Under the pieces are notes generated by a model. That model ran no database searches and was not told the origin of the DNA. It worked only from the letters and a program-made list of their open reading frames with translations. From NCBI GenBank assembly GCA_029948255.1, contig JALIZF010001684.1:248001-312000 (forward strand): 64,000 nt of DNA. Direction: 5' to 3'. Positions 11,278 through 23,245 of this stretch are shown one piece after another. Made by a program: the position numbers and the translations under genes. Source of the stretch: Telmatactis stephensoni (Eukaryota; Cnidaria; Anthozoa; Actiniaria; Isophelliidae). The number at the start of each line of letters is the position of its first letter. Position 1 is the stretch's first letter.

Positions 11278-13668
11278 CTTTGATGAAATAAAATTAATGA
11301 GATAGAGATGAGATGAGATGAGATGAGATGAGATGAGATGAGATGAGATGAGATGAGATGAGATGATCTGAGATGAGATGAGATGCAGATGAGATGAGAT
11401 GAGATGAGATGAGATGAGATGAGATGAGATGAGATGAGATGAGATGAGATGAGATGAGATGAGATGAGATGAGATGAGATGAGATGAGATGAGATGAGAT
11501 GAGATGAGATGAGATGAGATGAGATGAGATGAGATGAGATGAGATGAGATGAGATGAGATGAGATGAGATGAGATGAGATGAGATGAGATGAGATGAGAT
11601 GAGATGAGATGAGATGAGATGAGATGAGATGAGATGAGATGAGATGAGATGAGATGAGATGAGATGAGATGAGATGAGATGAGATGAGATGAGATGAGAT
11701 GAGATGAGATGAGATGAGATGAGATGAGATGAGATGAGATGAGATGAGATGAGATGAGATGAGATGAGATGAGATGAGATGAGATGAGATGAGATGAGAT
11801 GAGATGAGATGAGATGAGATGAGATGAGATGAGATGAGATGAGATGAGATGAGATGAGATGAGATAATCGATTATACTCACTTCCTCCTCCTCCTCCTCC
11901 ACCTCCTCCACCACCACCACCACCACCACCACCACCTCCCCCTCCTCCGCCACCACCACTTCCTAAAATTGAAAACAAGTGCAAGTCTTAATTATTGTTC
12001 TAATGTAGATTGTATATACATCCAAAACAAAGTTAAAGAACATCTCGTCAAATATTATCACATATAAATATACATTCGAAAAGACCGGTCATGACTTTTG
12101 CTTACACTGATACATCTATGAACTATATTTAAATTAAGATGGTGACATCGTAACAAACATTGACCTGGTGTCTATTTTCTAAATAGCAATAACAGTGTTA
12201 GTCAAAATGTTGTGTTTTCTTTACCCATTTTCTGATTAATCCATCCAATGAAGTTGCTGATACGAGCAAATACTGTGTAGTGGTCAGTGCGGCATTGAGA
12301 GTGTCCCCAGCTGACAGCGCCACGAAGTACCCATCGACCACCCTCGTTACAAACGAATGGTCCGACCACTGTCTCCTTGACAACCGCCCTTGCCTTGACC
12401 ACCCGCACAGATCATGGAGCGTTGATCGACGGGGAGGAGTCGGCCATTGACACGATTACAATCACTGTGAGCAGCTACTGGTAGCACGGCTTGTTGAAGA
12501 ATTGTGGCAGCACTTCCACCGCCAACGGTACGTCCCCAACCTATCGTAATCAAAAGAATAAAAAACACAAAGGATTAAATGCTAACTTGCATGTTTGAAA
12601 GCGCTTGGTACATATGGCTTGCTGTTACTGAGCTAAGTATTCCTCTGTGCCGTAATGTGTCAGCCTCTGTGAAACTAGGTAGCCTAGGGGCAGGTCAAGG
12701 AATATTCTTCCAGAGAGAGTTCAGCATCAGAGAGAGCCATAAAAAGAATCTTACCTGTGATGTAACAACGAGCGCCTGGTTGAGCTTGACCTCCAGATGG
12801 TGGTAGACACACAGTGTTTACCTTCGAACTTGTTGGGACAGGTCTCTCCAGTTGGAGCAAGGCGACGTCATTTTTTAGCTGTCTCATGCTAAATCCTTCG
12901 TGTTTAAACAGTTTTCTCAGGCGGAGGGTTTGTTGAACAGATGTTGACCCAGTCCTGCTATGAGCACCTAAATAATTATATATAATTGGTATTAAAAACC
13001 TTACATGTTTCAACAACTGAGAAACTGAAAACTAAGTTCTAAAATGCGAAACTTTAATAGAACTTTGGTTGATGTACCATCTAATTTTTCCCTTAGCTTT
13101 CTTAGAGAAGCGGTGGGCTTCTCTCTTAAGAAGATTGTCGCTTCCATCTTCTATTTAAAATAATGCACTTAGCTTACCAACGACAACAGTGTATCCACTT
13201 GGCCTGGGGTTCCTGTCCACACAATGAGCGGCAGTTACAACCCAGTCAGGTCTGATCAACGAACCACCACAAATGTGACGACCATTAACACGAAGAGAGA
13301 TCTGCCAAGGCCATGCATGTGGTGATGCGTTGACTCCATTTACAACACGAGCGTTGAATGGCTTTTTGCCACAAGCTGGAAATAAAAATTGGTGTAAGTG
13401 TAGTCCACATCTTTGCGAAATCGGAGAAAAAATTAATTAGTTTGCTCAATTAGAGAATAGTTTACAACCAACTCCTATCAAATCCTTTTGGTTGCACTTG
13501 AACAATCAATATTTTTCATACAGAGATTGGCCAGAGTAAAATTCAACGATAACTTTAAATAATAAAAGTGACATGATTGTGCGTTAGAACCCATGGTGTA
13601 GCTATATGCCTACCTTCAGAAAGCGAAGGCCCCAGAAGAGCTAGTACCAAAACAAGACACGATATCAT
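11174..13668 (-). CDS. Gene A: secreted chymotrypsin-like serine protease with poly-Gly linker and ShKT domain (frameshifted)
   Basis: Six exons, read high to low: 13614-13668, 13178-13375, 12755-12967, 12225-12540, 11882-11962 and 11174-11277. All have GT-AG junctions and phase 1 introns. Exon 1 encodes a signal peptide starting [13 protein letters not shown]. Exon 2 has a propeptide Cys, the activation site NAR/VVNG and TAAHC (His57). Exon 3 has NDVALL (Asp102). Exon 4 has the GDSG serine motif. Exon 5 is a glycine linker and exon 6 a ShKT domain. Residue 189 is Gly, arguing against trypsin specificity. One extra base at about 12364 falls between the two Gly codons of GDSGGP and brings a stop at 12347-12349. 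Exon 4 is 316 nt, where 315 would keep the phase. If uninterrupted, the product would be about 321 residues. The break may be real or an assembly error. A TATA element lies about 40 bases upstream of the ATG. Confidence 0.85.
11306..11865. repeat. (GAGAT)n pentanucleotide array in gene A intron 5
   Basis: About 110 units, essentially perfect apart from a few interruptions near 11365-11390. On the gene's sense strand it reads as ATCTC repeats beginning about 17 bases after the exon 5 donor. Gene B has only short AATAG-type remnants at the same place. The long Ser-His-Leu-Ile reading frames here are artefacts of the repeat. Confidence 0.97.
11882..11962 (-). CDS. Gene A exon 5: glycine linker
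   Basis: An 81-nt phase 1-1 exon between acceptor AATTTTAG and donor GTGAGT encodes Gly-Ser followed by an unbroken run of Gly codons, mostly GGT and GGA. It joins the protease domain to the ShKT domain as a flexible tether. Its length differs from gene B by five codons. Confidence 0.8.
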
Positions 13669-13705
13669 CTTGGAACCGAATGGAAAAATTACCTCAAGAT
13701 TTGAG

Positions 13706-13735
13706 TATATATGTCGTTTTGAATTATAACAGCTG
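13706..13735 (-). promoter_or_regulatory. Gene A core promoter: TATA-like box and CAGCTG motif
   Basis: TATATAT lies at 13706-13712, about 40 bases upstream of the ATG, with CAGCTG at 13730-13735. Gene B has the same arrangement, and CAGCTG also precedes gene C. The very short implied leader is an inference from the TATA position. Confidence 0.45.
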
Positions 13736-14260
13736 AAATCTGGGCGTTTTTAAGATCCACGACTGGAGTAACAATTCGCGTGCGCTATTTGCTTAAATTT
13801 GCACGCAATGTGTGATCAGACATGAAACTCGTTCACAATGGGTGACAAACCCTTCATCATTCTTGAAAAGACACTTGTCGACAAGTATCATAAGCTTTGA
13901 AGTTTCTTTAGAATTTCTGTTTTTAAACTTTGTACCGGTGTGCTTGCTCATTCTGTACACCGTGCGTGCTCTGAAAAGCTGAGAAAATTATCTGAACAAG
14001 CAGTTGTCGACACAGAAAAACTTCTTTTATCTCAGTTGTCAGATAAGAGTTTTGTTTTTCTAGACTGTTGTGCGTAAGATATCATGTTCAAAAGATTGTA
14101 TCCTAACACTAAAGACCATCTTTCCAATGATTTTGCAGGACCGAAGTTAGAACAAAACTGTTACTGAAGCAGAATTTTGGGTAATGGTTGGAGAATATGA
14201 TGATATTTCCAGAGAATGGAACGAAATTGCAAACACAAATTAAGGGCAGGCGAGTAAGCC

Positions 14261-15551
14261 TTAAGAGCGAGATTCAGTAACTTTTTAAAATTCCTGGACA
14301 GAAGTGAAAATTCGTACTCAAGTTTATTTCGCCAAAAAGATCCTTGTTGGAAACTATTTTCGAAAAGCACCTTTAAAAACCCCTGCGATTTTTTTATTTT
14401 CTCAAAATATCTCGAAAATATCTCGAAAATATACCCTGGCGCCTTCCGGGCGCCGGCTGGAAATAGTCAAAATTGTGCATCTTTATGACCCTGTAACGCA
14501 CTAGCAAAAAACTCCACCATTTATTTTGTTTTAACCGTGCATTAACAATCCCTTTCTCTTTGTTTACCTGTAAAAATAACTTTAGAAAATTTACTTTTCC
14601 TAGTTCTTATGGTTCTCTGAATTCACCTCAGTCGATCGATCTAAAATCAGACGAAATTTTGAGCAAATTTTCAACTTTATATCTCAAAGAGTATTTCTTT
14701 CTAGATTAAAATCTCTGACCCAAAGTAAGGTCTATCACTCTAGTATCGCTGCACTAAATATCGTTTTTGGCCCGTTAAATCCCACTTAGCAAGAGCGGAG
14801 AAAGTGAGAGCTATTTTTAGCAAAGTCAGTAATTTGTCACGCAATGCAGGATTTGCGTGACAATTCTGAAAATATTTGAAACATTGAAAACATTGTACTT
14901 TTTGCTTCAGCAGCCTATTTCTAATCATTTGTTATCGCTTACATGACTGTTGGTGCCCTAATCGCAAGAGCAAAGCTAAGCCAGATAAGGGAAGTCCACA
15001 AGAAAACAATAACCAAATCACACTAGTCAAGTTTATTCTGTTTTTTACATGCTAATGACTCTGAATATTCTAATGAAATGTAATGAGCTGTACTACCTTG
15101 CGAAAACTAATACAAAATAACTGCAGAATCCAATACAATTTAACTGCACGCAAAATGTGCGTAAAGGGCAATATATATATAAAATCAGCTATCCTCTCAG
15201 AATCGAAAAACAAAACAAACCACTGAGCCTTTGCTCACACCGGGTTTACTGATCGACTTTTTGCAAAAGCTTATTAGCTATCCACTGGACATCATTTAGA
15301 CATACTTCTTTTATTGACATGCATTTTTACGGTGTTTGGGGCGTTTTTCTTGTCCATTGAACTCCGAACAGCTCATTAGAATATATACATCACACCCAAT
15401 CCAAAAAACGTTGTCGCAACAAATCCACGGTGTACACTCTAAGACCGCACACAGGGTTTTGGTAGTTTTTCTTTTAATTAATCTATTTACTATTGTCTTT
15501 CGTTGTGTGATGTTTGAGCATTTTAAGCATTCCAGCAAGCGTTATGAGCAA
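14261..15551. repeat. Left arm of 5.1 kb inverted duplication
   Basis: This segment is present again in reverse orientation at 17944-19363 with very few differences. The outer end carries TTAAGAGCGAGATTCAG and the inner end GCGTTATGAGCAA. A further inverted match (15552-15602 with 16878-16930) shows the original arm was longer. Reading frames over it are short and unrecognised. Confidence 0.9.
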
Positions 15552-15675
15552 GTCACAGATACACCTTTCATTGGTACTTATAGTAATAGTGAAGTGGAAA
15601 TAGCTTATTGCTAATAATTAATACTTCATTTATTAAATTTGGTTTTCGCAATTAGTTGAAACAATTGTGAAAGTA

Positions 15676-15935
15676 CTGCGGTTTTCGAGTATTCTGCGAA
15701 CTCTGACCTTCAAACAGTCCGTTAATGGGGTTTCATAAAATCAATATTAAAGTTCCTAAAATCCTACCAAATCAGACCAAGTAAGATCTTTAGACGACAT
15801 ATATTAGCCATACTATCATTGTGGTATTAATAATTCTTCGTATTAGTGATTTTTACTTTTGATTGACAGAAGCATAAACGCAAATAAGCGGTTGGCGTTT
15901 GAAAGTCAGAGTTCGCAGAATACCGAAAACCGCAG
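15676..15935. mobile_element. MITE with about 40 bp TIRs
   Basis: The ends read CTGCGGTTTTCG...TATTCTGCGAACTC and its inverted copy, each next to a TA dinucleotide, which fits a Tc1/mariner-type target duplication. Non-coding. Confidence 0.75.
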
Positions 15936-17527
15936 TAAAAACCCACGACAAACGATTCACAGTTGCAAACATTAACGACATTTTGTAACATTTTACTAGA
16001 CAGCGCAAAAATGACGCCTCGCCAAAAAACGCCCCTTAAAATTTTATAAAAATAATTAACTAGACCAATGAGGTGATTATTTTGCTGCATGAGAATAATT
16101 TAAACAAAATGAAAAAAGGGAACTTTCATTGTCATGTATTGCTACACTTTCATCTGACGAGTTTGTTAGTATCTGTACGAATTACTTGTGAGATCTTTTT
16201 CGTGCACGTGAAGTTCATCATGGCTCGATACATAATTTATTCACTAAAAGCACAAAAACAAGAATGCGTCATGTAGCTTTAGTTCAGATTACTATATGTA
16301 AGGGACTGGTCATTATTTACAGGGAGGGGGCTGGTGGAAATGAAAAAGGTAACCACTCAATTTTTGATGGCCTATCCCCCCTTTCTACATACATACACAC
16401 ATAACATTCTTACAGAGTGAGCGTAAAAATCTGTGCCCCCCTCTATTTGCACTACCCCTCCTCCCTGTAAATAATGACCAGTCCCTAAGAATGCTAATCA
16501 GAGTCCTCTTGTAATTACTGAATTTTTCTAGTGAGCTACAGTAACAAAGCAATAAGCCATTAAGCCATGGCAATAAGCCATAGTACAACGTACTACATAT
16601 TCATTAGTGTCTATTAAGATGTATTAAGCATATAAAGATATTAGGAATATTTAAAGGAATTTTCATAGTAAATTTTATAGTATTTTTTAGCAATTCATAA
16701 TTCTTAGTATAATATTCAGCAAATTTCATAAAATGAATGTTATTCTTATTACTTTTTCTTATTATTATTATTATAATTATTTTTCTTATTATCTATTTTT
16801 ATTATTTTTTAAGCGCATTTGATCATTACGCCATGAAAAATGCGCTTTATAAGTTAATAAATTATTAAATTATTATTATTTCCACTTCACTATTACTGTA
16901 AGTACCAATGAAAGATGTATGTATGACTGTGTTGTTGATATTGTATCGTATCGGTCTATTATTCTATCTCCTTAGCTTTAAAACAAGGTAAATATTTTAA
17001 TATTTTAGAAACTTGAGATATTCCTGTGTATTTGTATTGGCAGTATCAAGTTCTGGGTGTGGCTGTAGATCTCAAACGAAAGGGACACAATATCTTACCA
17101 AATAGGACAGGTTGATGGTGATAGTGTGGATGAAAACAGTTATTTTCATTAATTTTAAATTTAATTGAATCCATTAACATAAAACTGGAAGTATTCGAAA
17201 AGTACTCGTAAAAAAAGTACTCGTAAAGAATTATCAAATTTAATGGAACACTTCGTTGATGCAACAATCTTGAAGTGAAAATAAACTCCACTGGTGTAGA
17301 ACTGGAAGTAATCAATGATTTTTGGGCGTGGCGCTACATCAGAAATGAGTCAGCATGTTGTCTTTTATCATTGTTCCAATTCATGCTTGTGCCAAATCAT
17401 GCTACTAGCAAAAACTGAACAATTCTCCATTATTTGTGCACTATATTCCTGCACTAGTAGAGCAAATTCGTCACTTATTCGTATACCGCAGGTTTACATG
17501 CTAATAAACTATGCTTATATATACCTA

Positions 17528-17830
17528 AAGCTGGCGATACACGCTGCAATTTTTCCTCGCGCTGGCAATGCAATTTCAGTTTTTGTTGCAGAAAAAAAGT
17601 TACAGCGTCTGGCATCACTCTGTAACATTCAGTACGAGCGTGCGATGTTTAAAATGGTGTAGAAAAAAGTTCAAACTTTTGAACTTTCTGCAACAATTTT
17701 TTTTTGTTGCGAAACATCGTTGCCGCCTATGTTGCCAGACATGATGCACTCGGCAATTTCGTTCTCGCAACAAAATCCCTAAAAGTGCATTGCAATCACG
17801 AGAAATGATTGCAGCACGTATCGCCGGCTT
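17528..17830. mobile_element. TIR element (AAGCTGGCGATACACGCTGC)
   Basis: The left end AAGCTGGCGATACACGCTGC is mirrored by GCAGCACGTATCGCCGGCTT at the right end, with further imperfect inverted similarity inside. Non-coding; family unknown. Confidence 0.65.
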
Positions 17831-17943
17831 AATCCAATGCAAAAAACGTTGTCGCATGCATTAAGCTCACAGTGTACATTCTAAGACTGCAAAGGATTTT
17901 GGTAGTGTTTTGGTTGCATAAAACATAAATACAAAAGGCATAA

Positions 17944-18144
17944 TTGCTCATAACGCTTGCTGGAATGCTTAAAATGCTCAAACATCACACAACGAAAGAC
18001 AATAGTAAATAGATTAATTAAAAGAAAAACTACCAAAACCCTGTGTGCGGTCTAAGAGGCTGTTTATATGGAGGCGAGCCAGCCCAGTAAGCGGGCTGAA
18101 TTCTTTTGTTTTGTTTTCCCTTGGGGCCAGAGAACAAAAGAATT

Positions 18145-18183
<39 letters not shown>

Positions 18184-19363
18184 CCCCTTAGAGTGTACAC
18201 CGTGGATTTGTTGCGACAACGTTTTTTGGATTGGGTGTGATGTATATATTCTAATGAGCTGTTCGGAGTTCAATGGACAAGAAAAACGCCCCAAACACCG
18301 TAAAAATGCATGTCAATAAAAGAAGTATGTCTAAATGATGTCCAGTGGATAGCTAATAAGCTTTTGCAAAAAGTCGATCAGTAAACCCGGTGTGAGCAAA
18401 GGCTCAGTGGTTTGTTTTGTTTTTCGATTCTGAGAGGATAGCTGATTTTATATATATATTGCCCTTTACGCACATTTTGCGTGCAGTTAAATTGTATTGG
18501 ATTCTGCAGTTATTTTGTATTAGTTTTCGCAAGGTAGTACAGCTCATTACATTTCATTAGAATATTCAGAGTCATTAGCATGTAAAAAACAGAATAAACT
18601 TGACTAGTGTGATTTGGTTATTGTTTTCTTGTGGACTTCCATTATCTGGCTTAGCTTTGCTCTTGCGATTAGGGCACCAACAGTCATGTAAGCGATAACA
18701 AATGATTAGAAATAGGCTGCTGAAGCAAAAAGTACAATGTTTTCAATGTTTCAAATATTTTCAGAATTGTCACGCAAATCCTGCATTGCGTGACAAATTA
18801 CTGACTTTGCTAAAAATAGCTCTCACTTTCTCCGCTCTTGCTAAGTGGGATTTAACGGGCCAAAAACGATATTTAGTGCAGCGATACTAGAGTGATAGAC
18901 CTTACTTTGGGTCAGAGATTTTAATCTAGAAAGAAATACTCTTTGAGATATAAAGTTGAAAATTTGCTCAAAATTTCGTCTGATTTTAGATCGATCGACT
19001 GAGGTGAATTCAGAGAACCATAAGAACTAGGAAAAGTAAACTTTCTAAAGTTATTTTTACAGGTAAACAAAGAGAAAGGGATTGTTAATGCACGGTTAAA
19101 ACAAAATAAATGGTGGAGTTTTTTGCTAGTGCGTTACAGGGTCATAAAGATGCACAATTTTGACTATTTCCAGCTGGCGCCCGGAAGGCGCCAGGGTGTA
19201 TTTTCGAAAAAAATTATTTTGAGAAAATAAAAAAATCGCAGGGGTTTTTAAAGGTGCTTTTCGAAAATAGTTTCCAACAAGGAACTTTTTGGCGAAATAA
19301 ACTTGAGTACGAATTTTCACTTCTGTCCAGGAATTTTAAAAAGTTACTGAATCTCGCTCTTAA
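17944..19363. repeat. Right arm of the 5.1 kb inverted duplication
   Basis: Reverse-complement copy of 14261-15551 interrupted by the hairpin MITE at 18056-18187. Apart from that insertion the arm matches with only scattered changes, for example around the ATTTTCGAAAA block near 19200. Confidence 0.9.
18056..18187. mobile_element. Hairpin MITE inserted in one arm only
   Basis: The two halves (GAGGCTGTTTATATGGAGG... and its complement ending CCATATAAACAGCCCC) form an almost perfect palindrome around CTTGGGGCC. The uninterrupted left arm shows the empty site, and the flanks TAA/TTA suggest a 3 bp TWA target, as in PIF/Harbinger. A related fragment lies at 40386-40465. Confidence 0.8.
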
Positions 19364-19951
19364 AGTGGGACCATCTGATTCTACGATGGCTAAATATACC
19401 GATACTTTAAATTTTGACTTTTTTTCAGTTGTTTAAGATATATTAACAAATAAACCTTATCTGTATTGAAGGGATTTGTTAAGGGGTTGACTACAATGAT
19501 GCAAGACACAACTGTGTTTTTAGCTGACACATGATTTGAACGTGACACGCATGAAACCTAGCAGTGCTTCTATCCTTTCTTTCATAATATAATTCGTGCT
19601 CCTTTCTTAAGATTTTCTATAGTTCCTCTTTTGTGTGCCCTTCCTATCTATGATATAGGTATTTGCTGTCATCAGGCCATGGGATGAGATGAGATTGATT
19701 TATATTTTGCAAATTCTCAGACTATATCATAAATTATATTGTACACAACAGAGTAGCCTTCGTATGACTATCAAAAAGGAACCGCACGCATACGGTCACG
19801 GCGGCACGGTTGCGGCAGGAATTTTGAACCGTTGTTATCTGTTCTAGCCTATGTATGAATAGAAGATTATTGCCAGACTAAGGGCGCACTTCTATCAAGA
19901 GGTTTGGTTTTGAAAAATATTGTCAAATTTCTTTCTTAAATTGATTAGGTA

Positions 19952-20121
19952 GGGCCTACCCCGGGCTCTAAAATCGCCGTTATTTTGGGCGATCTTGGGC
20001 TCATTTCGAGTTAGCGCTCTTAGGCACTCTTGGGCGATATTGAGCGATCTTGGGCGATCTTGGGCGAAATTAGGCGATATTAAGCGATTTTAGGCTATTT
20101 TAGGGCCCGGAGTAGGCCTTA
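19952..20121. mobile_element. Foldback element with internal GGGCGATCTT repeats
   Basis: GGGCCTACCCCGGGCTCTAAAAT faces its inverted counterpart ATTTTAGGGCCCGGAGTAGGCC. The interior is about ten degenerate units of GGGCGATCTT/GGCGATATT. ATTAGGTA occurs directly outside both ends (19944-19951 and 20122-20129), consistent with an 8 bp target duplication. Confidence 0.7.
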
Positions 20122-20691
20122 ATTAGGTAGAAACTTAGTAAGAATACCATTTTCCTTTTATTCATACTAGATTTATTTACTTGTCTAGTACTGTAAGATA
20201 TATTTATAATATATGTTTGGGGGTTTTCGTGGAAATGTTCATTAGGAATGAAAAAAAACCCACAAGGCTGAAGTAATAATTTTAGTTTGAATAAAAAGTA
20301 TTCTGTCCATCCGATGAGTTAATTTATTTAATTTTTATTCAACTTACATTACTTCAGCAAATCTCATGTTCTGACACCTATCCTAAACAAGAGAATGAAA
20401 GCACTTCTTCGTATATTAGGGGCATTAATTTTTGAGGCTTCAAGTCTGTACAGTCTGTATGAATATAAATAGAAATCGAAAAGGTATAAAGGAATAACAA
20501 CTAATAACAGTAATTAACATGTATAAGAGTAAAAAGGTATAACATTAGGTAACAGAATAGCATTTTCAAAATGACACAATGATCAGTATACCACCTGGCC
20601 AACCAGAACTTCTAACTAAAATTGTCTTTTCCGTCTTTCTGTCTGTCTTTCTTTTTAGCTGTTTTCTATTCTGTTTTCTGTTTTCTAATTC

Positions 20692-21025
20692 TTTTTTGCT
20701 GTTTTCTATTCAATTGCAATTTTACAGAGTATCATAAAATATTTGAGATATAACGCGCGTCCTGAATGGCTGGCTACCATGTATATATTTCTTCCTTCCT
20801 TCCTTCCTTCCTTCCTTCCTTCCTTCCTTCCTTCCTTCCTTCCTTCCTTCCTTCCTTCCTTCCTTCCTTCCTTCCTTTCGTCCTTTCTTTCGTTCTTTCT
20901 TCCTCTCTTTTTTTTCTTATTTTCTTTCTTCATCTTTTTTGCTGTTTTCTATTCAATTGCAATTTTACAGAGTATCATAAAATATTTGAGATATAACGCG
21001 CGTCCTGAATGGCTGGCTACCATGT
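20692..21025. repeat. (CTTC)n array between 91 bp direct repeats
   Basis: A 91-base sequence (20692-20782) is repeated without visible differences at 20935-21025. Between them lies a CTTC array (20791-20877) and T/C-rich sequence. Confidence 0.9.
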
Positions 21026-21142
21026 TTATATCAGAGGACAGAGACATGGGTCACACAAACCGTCGAAAATATTTTATATAAGCGATATAAAACGATCGCT
21101 TATATTCCTGTACTGTAATAAAAACACTTTGGAAGATGCAGA

Positions 21143-21215
21143 GCACTCGAAAAGCAAGAGAAACACTCGGCTACGCCTCATGTTCCTAAGCTTGCTTTTC
21201 TCTTGCTCTGCATCT
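21143..21215. repeat. Dispersed hairpin repeat, copy 2
   Basis: Matches 2390-2475 with only a few substitutions, including the GAAAAGCAAGAGAAACAC arm and the GCTTTTCTCTTGCTC arm. Confidence 0.7.
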
Positions 21216-21389
21216 TGTCCTTTTCCCCTCTTTCCTTTCCCCTCCGATCTCCTCCCCCCTCGCTGACGCCCTGGGTCTCCGAGGACGTGTTTTTTGGGGA
21301 TCCCCTTGTTTTGTAAATTCAATTATTTTTTTATTGGCTTTATATTTGGAATGATAAAATCATAACACTGACGTTGTTGGGATTTCAAG

Positions 21390-21610
21390 CAAATAAATTT
21401 TACAAAGTTTGTGATTGTGATCAACTATTGGTTTATTTTTCTATCAGATTACAAGCTTGGAAAATTCTTGATGCTTTCATCTCATGCTTGTGAGTGTAAT
21501 GGAGTTACCTACGATATAAGATAAAAAATTAGACATTGTATAACGGTTCTACTTGCCATCAGAAACATAAATAAAGATTGGTTGGTTATTTAAGATGCTC
21601 TTATTTGATT
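21390..21610. repeat. 3' flank of gene B homologous to 9140-9370
   Basis: Shared blocks include CAAATAAATTTTACAAAG, GCTTGTGAGTGTAATGGAG and GATTGGTTGG. The region from here to 23140 has drifted or gained insertions relative to the A copy, and I see no gene in it. Confidence 0.7.
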
Positions 21611-22867
21611 TTTTTATAGCTATAATGTAGTCGATATCTCAAGAAAGTTGGCCGTTTTTAATGTGATGCCAAATTTTTAGATCACCTTATAAAGTACATT
21701 TCTTTTAGTTTAAGAGATGTTGTTCAATGACGAGCAATAATGGCGAAAGTAAAAACGCTACTGAAGAATTAGACCTTTGTGCGAGTTTTCATCCAAATTT
21801 TCGTTCTTGATTAACACTCAATTGCTTTTTCTACTGGTTGAAAACTGATGTACCAAAATAAAATACCTGTTTAAAACGGATTTTTGAATCGTACAAAGAC
21901 TTTTTCTTGAAGTTGTGTTGGGACTAAGCATTATCAAGCATTGTTTCTTTGTTATGGGCTAAGAACTTAAAAACGGCACCGCATGGCCAGGAATTACGGC
22001 AGGAATTTCGAATGTTTTTATAGACAACACGGCAATGACACCGTCACGGTACGGCGCGGTCCGTTTCACATTCATACGAAATCTCCTTTAGCCTTTTGTA
22101 TTTTATATATGAATTTCTATTTCAACGCCACCAACGTTCTTAAGATTGGCCTACTGTGCAAATATTACAAGCTTGCGTAGCAAGCGTTTCTTCGAGAGGA
22201 CAGGGGAGAGAGTTGGGTTTCCTGTGTAATCCAACACAGGAAACCCAATCCTCTTTAAAACCCATTCCCTTAAAGTGCTATACGCAGGCTAACTAAAATA
22301 ATATACAATATTTATTTAATTTCTTATTAGTTGATTGATCAGTAAGAGCCCGTTTGTATGAGGTAGTGTAAACCTTGCAAGAGGGAAAACTTTTTGTTTA
22401 TAGTTTCCTCCTGAAAATATGAATATTTTTGGTCGCTCCTTGGATGTTGTTCATATACCATCCAGTTGTTCTTCATAATATGAATAAAGTGATTGGTTTT
22501 CTCATCTCTTTATAATTTTAGTGAAATTTCATAGTACTATCTATTAGAAAATAGTCAAGAAGCCCACGGCACATGTTGCATGCGCACGCATCCGTTTATT
22601 CACAGTGCACGCTGACACTAAAAATACACACCAAATGGTCCATAACAAATAGTTAGCTAACTATTTCACAGGTATGAATTTATGGTAGCATTTGCATTGT
22701 TCGAAGACCCTTTTTCAATAATTATAATATGATGACCTCTAATTGCCTCTGACACCATGATAGGAATTAGACTAAATCTTAAGCCTTCAACAGTATAGTT
22801 GTTACAATTGTTAGGGTGAGAAATTTAAACGAAGCAAACATGTTCAGGTGGCGCGATGTCAGGAGTA

Positions 22868-23245
22868 TCAATCCTGTTACTTCCTGCATTTTTGTCTTTG
22901 GTGGAATACCACGCTTTGAGGAAAATCCTTAGATTGTCGTTGTCTTCATTATCCAATATTGTCGTGGTATAGAAACCAATATAGTGGTCTGTCTCGTGTA
23001 CAGTTGGTTGGACGGATGGCCCTCTTATGCTCTGAGATTTTTGTCTTCAAAAATCTTTCTGTTTGTCCGTATTAAACAAAATCGAAGTCGATGCTTGGAA
23101 AGAGAGAGTTTAGTTTGAACTCCCCCTATTTTTGAATTCGACAACACGACAATAGTGGATAATGGAGACAAGAAGTATTTTCATCCAAAGCGTGGCATTC
23201 GATTCCACCAAAGACATAAATGCAGCAAATGACAGGATGCGCGCG
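22868..23245. repeat. Inverted pair of about 100 bp
   Basis: About 22868-22975 (CCTGCATTTTTGTCTTTGGTGG and on) is the inverse of about 23145-23240 (CCACCAAAGACATAAATGCAGC and before), with about 170 bases between. Gene A's flank has only one such unit (about 9605-9700), so the second arose after or beside the duplication. Confidence 0.7.

Larger units (their letters stand above)
15552..17943. other. Spacer of the inverted duplication
   Basis: It contains a TA-flanked MITE (15676-15935), a TIR element (17528-17830), an A/T-rich SINE-like 3' tail around 16811-16875 (AAGCGCATTTGATCA) and a diverged third copy of arm sequence at about 17833-17910. About 1.0 kb (16931-17943) appears to have been inserted into the right arm. 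No gene was supported. Confidence 0.6.

Noticed and set aside
11220..11984. 254- and 221-residue minus-strand frames with Ser-His-Leu-Ile repeats
   Set aside because: Produced by the GAGAT array in a gene A intron; only the short glycine and ShKT stretches at the two ends are real exons, and the glycine exon uses that frame only by chance of phase.
12579..12806. Plus-strand frame overlapping gene A exon 3
   Set aside because: Antisense shadow of a real exon.
14740..15614. Small open frames of 60-90 residues repeated in both arms of the inverted duplication
   Set aside because: No signal peptide, domain or splice sites; they appear twice only because the DNA is duplicated.
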